Below, piece after piece: positions 39,401 through 47,330 of a stretch of 64,000 bases of DNA. The notes below the pieces were generated by a model. The model saw only the letters and a list, made by a program, of their open reading frames with translations. It ran no database searches and was not told the DNA's origin. Origin of the DNA: Cornus controversa (Eukaryota; Streptophyta; Magnoliopsida; Cornales; Cornaceae); the NCBI GenBank assembly GCA_026545225.1, contig CM048853.1:48657755-48721754 (forward strand), in the 5' to 3' direction. Both the position numbers and the translations under genes were made by a program. Position 1 is the stretch's first letter; every line of letters starts with the position of its first letter.

Positions 39401-42400
39401 CTCTTGGGACCCATCGTTCTCGTTGGCTTGACCCTCATGGGCTTGTGCACACTCTTCCCATTTTCGGTTGGGGATTGACTTTGATACCATTTGTCAGGAC
39501 CCACACACGCTATGTAGATATTGTTGGTTTTGCAAACTCTTCATGCTCACGGTTTTCAAAAACATCTACACAAGTAGGAGGTAACCCCCCTTCTAAGTGC
39601 CACATGCTTCTTCCATCCCCTCGACCCAACGGGGTGATGTGGGATGTCACAGTTGATAGTATCCTGACCGAAGATCTATTTTGGAGGAAAACTAAGATCC
39701 TTTCAAGTTTCAACTCATCAAATAGGTAATCAATACGTGGTAAAGGATACTTATTTTTCACTGTAGCTCGTAGGGAACCATCTTTCTTCTTTACAAAGAG
39801 GACAAGAGCACCCCATGGGGAGATGCTTGGCCTGATGAATCCTTCGGGGACAACTGATAAAATTGGAATGATACAGAGAAGATTTGCATGGCCCTTGTGC
39901 AAGGATGACTTGTAAATCGAGAATTGGTCCAAATTTTTATCTGTTCTGTGTAGATATTGTTCGCTTTGCACACTTTTCATGCTCACGGTTTTCAAAATGC
40001 ATCTGTACGAGTTATCCGTCCTTATAAGTGCTAGGTTCTTCTCTCTCCCACCCTCCCATGCGACGCGGGATGTCACAATCACCCCCTCTTGGGACCTAGT
40101 GTTCTTTCTGGCCTGACCCTCACAGGCTTATGCATGCTCCCCTCATTTCCGGCTGGGGATTGACTCTGATACCATATGTCATGATCCGCCCACATTGTGT
40201 AGATATTGTCGGCTTTGCACATTCTTTGTGTTCACAGTTTTCAAAATGAGTCTACACAGGTTGGAGCCATCTCCCCTTGTAAGTGCCACGGGCTTCTCCC
40301 CCCAAGAGATGTGGGACATCACATGAATAATAGCTTTTAGTATATGGAAGTGAAAAAAAAATCAACTTTTAAGTGAACTTACAAAAATTGGTACCTTTTT
40401 TTTTCCAACTAGTAAATTCTGTTACTTTGTTGGTCTTCTCTGTACCCCTTCTTCTTTGTTGACATCAGACAATTATTACAAAGCAACATTGAAGTTTGTC
40501 TTTCATTACACGATTGTGTGTAGTCTTGTGGGTTATCTTATTAGATTTTTTAATTACTCATCATTCGCTATTTTTTTTTTAATTTAAATTTTTGGGAATG
40601 CTTATTCGATATAGTAGCATTTTTCTTTTTAATTTGACTTATGTAACATCTGCTGGCTTAGTTATAACATCAGGAAATACTTCTTCTGGATTCCTTCTTT
40701 TGTAATGTGATTGTCAGAACAGTTGACCGATTTAAATTGATGTCAATGACGGGGCCCTTTCTGTTCTATTTCCTAATGGGTTGTTTATTGCTTATTTCTT
40801 TTGATTGCAGAAACTATGCAAACAAACTCTGAGGCATCCATAAAATGCCTCCAGAGCAAGGAATCCCCTTACAATCTGCAGTGTAATGGGAGTCCTGTCG
40901 AAGGTGGGGATATTGTAGAACCAGGCCGCTCATTAAGCAGCAAGTCTCTTGAACCTTCAAATGAACTACACAAAAAGCCCACCTATCAACATGACTTTGG
41001 CATATGGTCGTCCTTCCATCCAGACTCTACTAATGTGCAGCAGTGCCAACTCAATGCCTTTGAGAGCCAATTTCACCCTTTTCCAGTGGATAACCGGTTC
41101 CAATATGGTCCATTCAATATGTTCCCTCAAAATTACCCTTACGAGCAACAATTTCAAGATTTCCAATATTTTGTGGTCATAGACTTTGAGGCTACATGTG
41201 ATAAGGAAAAAAATCCCCATCCTCAAGAGATAATTGAGTTCCCATCTGTGATAGTGAGTAGCATGACTGGTCAACTAGAAGCTTGTTTTCAAACATATGT
41301 GAAGCCAACATGCAATCAGCTTCTGAGTGATTTCTGCAAGGATCTGACAGGCATCCAGCAAATTCAGGTTCGTTCTGGATTATAATCAGCTAAAATTCTC
41401 AGTTTGTGGCCTAAATAAATGTTATTTTTTTCACACTTAATGGGAACTTCAAATATTTATTTTTCTTTTCTCGGTGTCAGTGGCAACATGCTATGTGAGA
41501 AAATATGTTATGGATCAACTGGATAGTTTGCCAAAGCCAATGCATAGTGGTCAACATTATATAGTATCTAAGAGGGAAGGGTGAGGTTAAGGTTTGATTC
41601 TTACTGATGATCAGAAAGATCAAATAGATGATATATATCATGCATCAATGGCTTCTTTGGCTTTCTGTTAGGTCTAACTTAATGTGATAGGCAGGATACA
41701 ACCAAAGGAAGTGTTGCAAGAAACATTGAGAGGTCTTTTGGCAAATTCTGAGAAACATGGAGTTTGAAGTTTTGATGATATGTTGTGGTAAGTAGGAATG
41801 GCAATTGGGTGGGTTGGGGACGGGTTTGGCTAAACCCTACCCTGCCCCGTTGAAACTTCTTTCATCCCATCTCCGTCAAAAGCCTGGGACGGGTTTTTGG
41901 TGACAATTCCATCCCCGCCCCGGTAAGATATTCAGTACCCCGTCCTTGCCTGCCCCGCCCCTGTAAGAATGTTTACTTTCTGTAACAAGAAGAACACAAC
42001 CACAAATGGTGCACTGTACTCGTCAAAAAAAAAAAAACACAGATGGTGTTCAATGCTCTAATCTCGACAAAGAAAGAGAGAAATAAAGGGGGAGAGATAT
42101 AGAAACAGAGAAAGAAATAAACGGGGAGAGAAAGTTTACTGAAGAGAGAACACCGATCACTGGAGGTCACCGGCTCTTGGAAGTCAGAAATTATGGGTGT
42201 CTTGATCATCGGAGATCACGGCAGAGTGGGGTTGAGGGTGGCCGGTGGTGGTGAGGGCTGAGGTAAGGAGCAATGAGAGGATCATGAGGAGAGGTGGTGG
42301 GTTAGGAAGGAAACCCTAACAAATCTTATGTATATATAGGGTATCTTTTGTAATATTTTATAAGGGTAAGGGTATTAAAATATTAATGTAATAATAATAT

Positions 42401-44369
42401 ATAGTTGGGGCTGGGCTGGTTTAACTACATTTCCGCCTGCCCCGAACTTGAGTCGGGTTACAACAAATAATACCATACCATACCCTCCCCTACCCCTACC
42501 CCTAAATGGGGCATACCTTCCCCTACCCCTGGTGGCAAGAATTTCTACAAAATGGAATCATATTACTCTGGTCAGCCATGGCCTATGCACTGAATTTGAT
42601 TTAAGTGTGCGGTGTGTTTAAAGCAAACAATGATATCTCATGTAATTTATTTCTTGAAGGGAAAAAAGGCCTTGATTCCCCACCCCCTCACCCCCCACCA
42701 AGATGAGATGAGATGATGGCATTTTCTCTTCACAATTTTATTGGTTTAAAAATGAAAACCCCAAACAAAACAACGAGAATGGAAATGATGCTAAACGGGC
42801 TTTGAAATAATGCTTTTCTACAAGGGTGAAAAACATGTGCAATGGTGATTTTTTTGTATTAAATGAGTTCCCCTTATGTGAGATCTATGGTAATGTGTAC
42901 CATAATGATAGATAAATACATGGAACTGGATGAAGTACTGCATAACATCTTGTGCACATAGTAGAACTAGTTATACATAATATATTATATTGATTATAAC
43001 TTTTCTAAAGTTTCTGTGAAGGATTAGAGTTTAGCCTATATAATTTTATTATGCATACATTGGGATTGGGTGTGCATGGATGCACAACGCACCCCTTTGG
43101 TGCTTTCTTAATGAATAATTAGTTATAAGAAAGCAATGGTATAAACAATTAGCGCACACAACATAAAGTAAATTAGGTTATATCATCAAATATAGTACGA
43201 TACCATAAATATAAAATGGATCAATATGTCTATATAAAGCCATAACCCCTTACAAAATTAAAATATGCAGATCAATGAACTTGTATTCAATTCGATATAA
43301 AGCCATAACCCCTTTTATTTGAACGAGTCTTACGAGAAATCATTGAGCACAGAGCGAACTATTCTTTCACCTTTTACTAAAAAGTTTTCCTAGAAATCAT
43401 CCACAATCTTGAAATAAAGCTTAAATCGTACTTACCATTAGTTTAAAGTTTTGTAGTCGGTACTTGCAAAAAAGAACAAGCTCTAGATGGTCATGTTTTC
43501 ATATTGTTTTGCGTCTGAATTGTGTTGTTTTCGTTATATCTTCATTATTATTAGTAAATCAACCGTGTAATTACCTAATTATTACTGCTTTGTGTGGTTC
43601 TAGGTGGATAGAGGCGTTACTCTAAGCGAAGCTCTCCTAAGGCATGATAAGTGGCTTGAGAAGAAGGGGATTAAGAACACAAACTTTGCTGTGGTTACAT
43701 GGTCGAACTGGGATTGTCGGGTGATGTTGGAATCTGAGTGCCGTTATAAGAAAATTCGAAAGCCTCCTTATTTTAATCGGTAAATCAACAATTTTTTAAC
43801 TTCATTTCTTTGCATAATTAACAAATTTGCTTTGGTTTCGAGAATAATTTCTTTGATCATTACAGCGTCACACCTACGTGAGCATTGACATGAATTTAAC
43901 TTCTTAATTGGCCAGATGGATCAACTTAAAAGTTCCTTTTCGTGAGGTTTTTGGTGGTGTGAGGTGCAACTTGAAGGAGGCCGTCCAGATGGCTGGCTTG
44001 GTATGGCAAGGTCGTGCTCACTGCGGGTTGGATGATGCCAAAAACACTGCCCGCCTACTTGCCCTCCTAATGAACAGGGGCTTCAAATTCTCAATTACCA
44101 ACTCATTGATGTGTCAGTCTACTGACCATTCATTGATATGGAAGCAGCCCCCAGAATACTTGTCCTTTTCCTCATATTACCCTCAGAAACAGAAGGATCT
44201 GCATATTCCCCTGTTTCAGTTTTACCCTTGCTGTTTCTGTGGGGTGAAGAGCAGCAAAGGGATGGTACGGAAGCCAGGTCCAAAGCAAGGGAGCTTCTTC
44301 TTCGGGTGTGGGAACTGGACTACTGCTACAGGTGCCCGTTGCCATTTCTTTGAATGGGCTTCTCCTTGA
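24452..44369 (+). CDS. ERI1/ERI2-like DEDDh 3'-5' exoribonuclease with zf-GRF
   Basis: This is a 3'-5' exoribonuclease of the ERI family; animal and yeast relatives trim small RNAs, histone mRNA or 5.8S rRNA ends. Coding exons are 24452-24473, 40811-41367, 43604-43779 and 43916-44369, phases 1, 0 and 2, giving 402 aa. Visible catalytic residues are Asp132 and Glu134 in VIDFEATC, Asp230 in SNWDCRVM, and His287/Asp292 in HCGLDDAKN, the full DEDDh set. The C-terminus (about 350-400) has a zinc-binding GRF-type motif with CCFCG, FFGCGNW and CHFFEW, as in animal ERI2. Residues 1-120 look disordered. The first exon (MIALEHK plus one base) is inferred: its donor phase exactly fits exon 2, so the protein reads MIALEHKETMQTN. 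If that is wrong, translation could begin at ATG 40816. Intron 1 is 16.3 kb and full of transposons. Confidence 0.88.
25116..25165 (+). mobile_element. Micro-LINE: 50-bp 3' end of an L1
   Basis: The insert is the L1 3' end seen elsewhere in this window (CCCCCTTTTGGGCGCTCTTC, then AATGAATACTTAT and an A-run). It is flanked by GAGCATCTTGATCT and GAGCTATTTTGATCT, a slightly diverged target duplication. It is a severely 5'-truncated insertion in intron 1 of the exonuclease gene. Confidence 0.7.
25181..26880. other. Intron 1 segment: minisatellite and decayed repeat pieces
   Basis: A 16-bp motif close to ACTTGAATACACCAAA recurs four times at about 25850-25955. The segment 25650-25800 (AATTAGTCCAACCTCCCC and neighbours) looks like one arm of a MITE whose partner arm I cannot find. 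Around 25550 a short GTGAGCTTGCAAAGCCCA motif resembles gypsy LTR sequence. The 159-codon open frame at 25840-26319 is built on the minisatellite and low-complexity Pro/Ser/Thr and is not credible as a gene. Confidence 0.4.
26888..27870 (-). pseudogene. 5'-truncated L1 LINE, 3' part of ORF2
   Basis: The minus strand encodes the C-terminal part of plant L1 ORF2, with a 210-residue open stretch at 26974-27606. It contains the reverse-transcriptase-associated zinc-binding domain: [18 protein letters not shown], then [20 protein letters not shown] (CxxC...HxxxxC) and [15 protein letters not shown]. Upstream on the minus strand, decayed blocks such as [12 protein letters not shown] mark the preceding part. 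The 3' end is a T-run at 26888 followed by GATAAG, the common L1 tail here. The endonuclease and RT core are missing. It lies antisense in intron 1 of the exonuclease gene. Confidence 0.85.
27949..28748. mobile_element. hAT-like MITE (CTAxGAAGCACGG family) with 8-bp duplication
   Basis: The left end is CTATGAAGCACGGACACAG. The right end, inverted, is TTCTAAAGCACCGCTACG. Both are followed inward by GACACG/GTGTCC-rich sequence, and the flanks are identical 8-bp CTCATGAC (27941-27948 and 28749-28756). It is about 800 bp, non-coding, with an AT and CT microsatellite core. The second member, at 63057-63610, has the same termini and also an 8-bp duplication. Confidence 0.85.
28757..29937. other. 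Intron 1 segment, possible gypsy LTR remnant at the right
   Basis: 28757-29280 shows nothing recognisable. From about 29290 to 29937 the sequence (for example GTGAGCATACAACTACGCCC) resembles minus-oriented chromovirus LTR DNA continuing at 30210. If so, the LINE fragment at 29938-30205 inserted into it. Confidence 0.3.
29938..30205 (+). pseudogene. L1 LINE 3' end fragment
   Basis: The plus strand encodes the last part of L1 ORF2: an ERN block, [16 protein letters not shown] and [20 protein letters not shown], with an internal stop after ERN. The typical 3' tail follows (CTTCTTCTGGGTGCTTTC, AATAAAATC, then a 12-base A-run at 30199-30210). It is a 5'-truncated insertion. Confidence 0.75.
30210..31330 (-). 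mobile_element. Ty3/gypsy LTR remnant, minus orientation
   Basis: About 30780-31325 is an inverted copy of 32195-32790. Shared landmarks include GGCAAAATAGTCATTTTGCAC, CGGAGCCGTA versus CGGCTCCGAA, and TCATTTTTGATTTTG. The rest of the segment probably belongs to the same LTR. It is a broken fossil with no coding content. Confidence 0.6.
31390..35397 (+). mobile_element. Ty3/gypsy (chromovirus-like) element, internally deleted fossil
   Basis: Parts in order: a 3'-untranslated-like region ending in a purine tract (AAGGTGGGGAGG near 32033); an LTR from about 32046 to about 33600; gag remnants from about 33690 to 34770; then LTR-like DNA ending GGGGCGTGACA at 35397. The gag part holds two CCHC zinc knuckles (about 34513-34554 and 34591-34632), which identifies it. 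Protease, reverse transcriptase and integrase are absent, so pol is missing. The element is clearly broken, with several interruptions in gag. Its orientation is sense to the host gene. Confidence 0.75.
35400..35865. other. Intron 1 spacer
   Basis: Sequence between the gypsy fossil and the second L1. No gene or repeat is recognised. Confidence 0.4.
35866..36985 (-). pseudogene. 5'-truncated L1 LINE, second copy
   Basis: Minus-strand blocks in order: [18 protein letters not shown] (near 36980), [56 protein letters not shown] and the CCMCK-type zinc-binding region. The end is a T-run followed by GATAAGTAAAGATTC (35866-35895), the 3' tail. This is the C-terminal third of L1 ORF2 with frame breaks. 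It is the same family and orientation as the copy at 26888. Confidence 0.82.
36986..37484. other. Intron 1 spacer
   Basis: Contains a short direct repeat (GCTAGTAGGT twice near 37100) and, at 37445-37484, an extra copy of the internal end of the small LTR element that follows. Confidence 0.4.
37485..37784 (+). mobile_element. Very small LTR element (SMART/TRIM type), fossil
   Basis: Two 75-bp LTR-like copies begin TGTTGAAGGGGATTT (37485-37559 and about 37709-37784). The first ends TTAACA and is followed at once by TGGTATCATTGCC, a close relative of the initiator-Met tRNA primer site. The internal region is about 150 bp and ends in a purine-rich GAGGGGGCG segment that occurs before each LTR. 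There is no coding capacity. The extra internal-end copies suggest a partly tandem array. The 3' copy is diverged at its end. Confidence 0.65.
37790..37829 (-). mobile_element. Stowaway-like MITE end fragment
   Basis: On the minus strand it reads TACTCCCTCCGTCCCATAAT, the typical Stowaway (Tc1/mariner-type) terminus with its TA. Only about 40 bp remains. Confidence 0.55.
37830..39244. other. Intron 1, no recognised content
   Basis: AT-rich intron with no protein block, RNA gene or clear repeat. Open frames are short. Confidence 0.4.
39245..39650 (-). mobile_element. TRIM-like small LTR element A, fossil
   Basis: Two LTR-like copies of about 150 bp (39245-39390 and 39492-39650) share GTGTAGATATTGT/CTATGTAGATATTGT, TTTTCAA, CTACACA, CCCCCCTT and GATGTGRGATGYCAC. 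Between them, on the minus strand, ATGGTATCAAAGTCAATC lies beside one LTR as a primer-binding site, and AAGAGGAGGTGA lies beside the other as a purine tract. The element is non-coding and about 400 bp. Element B at 39940-40334 has the same plan. Confidence 0.7.
39655..39910 (-). mobile_element. Ty3/gypsy reverse transcriptase fragment, fossil
   Basis: The minus strand shows the gypsy reverse transcriptase signature blocks [24 protein letters not shown] and [11 protein letters not shown], with the middle of the region missing. It is a short, broken pol remnant with no LTRs of its own in view, lying between two TRIM-like elements. Confidence 0.75.
39940..40334 (-). mobile_element. TRIM-like small LTR element B, fossil
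   Basis: Same family as element A. The LTR-like copies are about 39940-40078 and 40171-40334. The intervening 90 bp contains, on the minus strand, ATGGTATCAGAGTCAATC (primer-binding type) and AAGAGGGGGTGA (purine tract). LTRs end in the family motif GATGTGGGACATCACA or close to it. The copies are diverged from one another. Confidence 0.7.
41800..42540. mobile_element. GC-rich hAT-like remnant in ERI-like gene intron 2
   Basis: It begins TAGGAATGGCAATTGGGTGG and contains C/G-run-rich arms (GCCCCGCCCC near 41953, CTACCCCTACCCC near 42490) around an AT-rich core with a GA-rich segment. It shares ends and plan with the elements at 7255 and 16217. The right terminus is not clean and no target duplication was read. 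Confidence 0.55.
43070..43128 (+). mobile_element. Possible L1 3' tail fragment
   Basis: GCACCCCTTTGGTGCTTTCTTAATGAATAATTAG resembles the L1 3' ends at 25116 and 54365. It is short and diverged, with no clear target duplication. Confidence 0.4.
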
Positions 44370-46190
44370 CTCAAAGGAAGAAATGACGTCTCTATCCTTC
44401 ATGATTGCAGCCTAATCTTTGTTATCTTCTGTGTAAAAAAAAAAAAAAAAAAAAATAGAAATGAAAAAGGGAGTTGGTTTGCCTCCTAGAGAAAGCATAT
44501 ATGCCGTAGCTGCTTGGTATGGTTTCTGCTTCTTACAAAGTAAATATAGATAGTTTGCCCAATAGTGTGTCTTCCTAATCCATGGAAGTGGTCTTGTAGG
44601 GAAAGGGTGATCCAACTTGTTAAACTGACTTCTTATTGACAGAGGATTGAACAAATTGGGAAATCTGTAGTTAGAAGGGGATGCTTTTACATGCTCTGGC
44701 ATGCTTAATTATCTTAAATAATCTGTTAAATGGGGACTATTGTTTCCCTATGCATTTCAGTAGTAGAGTTGCTTGCACCTATAAAGCTGCTTTTTCTCTG
44801 GCCGATCTTGGGTTTAGTTTTTGATTTCGGATGTCAAGTTTCAAAAACTGTTTCAGTTACTGAGGTAGATCCTTGGCTGCTGGGTGTGGACAGATAACTG
44901 GTTATGCAATGCTCTATTTCAAGTTCTAAGAGAAGAAAATGACTCATGCTTTTAAGGTGGGGCTGTTAAGATGCTCATATCTATTTTCCTATGATTTGGT
45001 AAAAGAGACTGACATTTGTTAGACAGATTTGGATCCTTTCCTCAGTTTATATAATTTTTTTTCTTCTCATAAGCTCAGTTTATATAATTAAACTCTCATT
45101 TTCTTTTCCTTTTTATTTTTTATAAATGTCTCTTTTCTCCTTTTCAAATAGAATAAATGATTTTTCCCCTTTTAACTATCCAAACAAGATGATAATTTAA
45201 CATAATATCTTTCATTATTTTATTTTTTGGCAAGAAACTCACATACCCACCCATTTGCTCGACTTAAAATGAGATAACACTCATTTTGATATTCACCTCA
45301 TGTGTGAACTCCGTTGATATTTACCCCAATAAATACTTGAGAAATATTTGTTATTAAATACTCAATCATTATATGTAACCAAGCCATTTGCTCTCTTTGT
45401 TACTAAATACACAATCATTGTATGTTTTGAAATATATGGATCATTTTCAAATTACTCTGTAAAGCCTAGAACCTTATATATATAGTATAATTAAAATTAT
45501 ATTAAATCAATAATAAAATAATATGTAAACAAATTTATTTATATTAATTTAATTTATTATTATTTTATATGATTTGATTATCACATATTATATATGATAT
45601 CAATTTTAATTTATTTTTTGCTTAAATCTATAATAATTATTAATAAAATAAAAAAAAAAAATTATTATTTTTGAGTAGCAAAAATTTGAAGTGTCTATTG
45701 CGGTGCCTTCGTTAGCTAAAATTTGAAGAGTTTAAAATTTTAACGTGATAAATTTAAAGAACCAAAATGTAAAGAAGATAATGCAGATGCTCTAAATAGA
45801 ATTGTGAGGAATTAGAGGTTAAGCAAGATATTGAGAGAAGACTAACATGAATGGAGCGGTGAGAGGATGACCAGCAGGGTTATAAACTTGTAATATACAT
45901 CTAGAATGCTCTTAACAAAATAAGAATATGAGCGTGTCACTGTGAGTTTGTCGAAATCTACTCTTCTACTGTGGGAATGAGTTTCAAGTTGCATATCCGA
46001 AAACGACACCGAATCCGGATTCGAATCATTGCTTAAAAAAAAAGAAAAAAACTCCCCATGTCAAGGACTTGTCACTTGCTTCTGCAAGGGGACAGAATGA
46101 TACATTAGGGGTTATATGATACAATATTTCAAAGTTGAGGGTTTTTTTTTTTTTTAAATTACCCCGAAAGAAAAAGACTAGAGAGAGAAA
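44370..46190. other. ERI-like 3' flank and intergenic DNA before PATROL1
   Basis: The exonuclease 3' UTR probably extends a few hundred bases past 44369. An A-run lies at 44437-44455. The rest is AT-rich and empty of recognisable features. A four-copy ACTCCG hexamer repeat occurs just downstream, at about 46212-46238, in the PATROL1 leader. Confidence 0.45.
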
Positions 46191-47330
46191 GCTGCGACAT
46201 ACAAATCTCACCGACTCCGACTCCGACTCCGACTCCGACGTCTCTCTCGTTCTCTGACTTTCGCTTATCCGCCGAGTTCAAATTACATCACTAGCCTTCC
46301 CCGAATAACACTCTCTTCTCTCTCTACATGCGAAGAGAGAGAAAACGAGTTCTACCGGAAGTCTCGCTCAAAGGTACCAAATATCTTCAAAAATGGTGGA
46401 TTCAGCTCAATTCATTTCAATTCTAATCTCATTCCCTTCCAATTCCACTGCCAGATCGATTGTTTTTGCACTGCCAGATCGATTTTTTTGCGTCACATTG
46501 ACTGTTCCGAGTCAGCATTGGAAGTGCTTTTGACCAATCTTTGTTATACAAAAAATGCTTACTGAATTTCACAAATTTGAGTTAATTTAGGTGCAATTTA
46601 ATGGTTTGTTTGGTTGAATCTAGTGATAGTTAACCTTTTAATTGAAGAATTTGTATCTGATTTCTAGTTGCAATTTCAAGATCCCGTGGTTAATAAAATT
46701 TAGTTCGTTTATTGTTTCTCCAAGTCTTGGATTAATCTTCTATACCTTTGATTCTACTAACTGTTTGGTTGCCAAGAAAATTGAGGTAAGAAAAGAACAC
46801 AAGTGTTCAAATCTTGTGATTTTGTGTTGATCTGGCTACTGAAGAGTAAATGGCGAGCTTCACGTGAGCTAAATATTTTGGTATGACTCAGTCAAGTGGG
46901 TGTTTTTTGCTTGGGCAGTTTCCAGTCAATGCAAAATTTGAGACCTAGAATTTCACTTTTTTTTCATTTCATTCCATATTTGTTTTCCCGGCAAGCAAAC
47001 AGAAATTATGCTTTGCTTTCAATTTACTACCCGTTTTGCTTGATTTTAGGAATTAATGTAGATTACAAGCTAAATTCGAATTATATAGATGTTTGTGAAG
47101 TCCCATTTAATCTATTGATGTTGATTAATGTGTCTTCAATGATTGGTGTCATAACTAATAACATTATCAATGAACACCATATGTTTTTACTATAAATTAC
47201 ATCGGGATTTTTTGTTGCTATCAGGTGGAGAAACAAGCATTGTTGCATATATTGTTGTTGAAGTTTTCGGGACCTGACCTTTGAGTTTTGTACAATAGTT
47301 CATCGCTTATTTCTGAAGCCTTTGATTGCC
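46190..47330 (+). promoter_or_regulatory. PATROL1 5' leader: two UTR exons and an intron
   Basis: A non-coding first exon probably ends at 46373 (TCAAAG|GTACC). The next exon starts at 47225 after GCTATCAG and leads into the ATG at 47331. The leader includes hexamer ACTCCG repeats and CT-rich stretches. The boundaries rest on splice signals only. Confidence 0.55.

Noticed and set aside
39510-40082. 190-codon minus-strand open frame
   Set aside because: It runs across a gypsy pol scrap and parts of two TRIM-like elements; it is not a gene.
40949-41274. Alternative frames over the ERI-like exon 2
   Set aside because: They are shadows of the exonuclease reading frame, which carries the conserved VIDFEATC motif.
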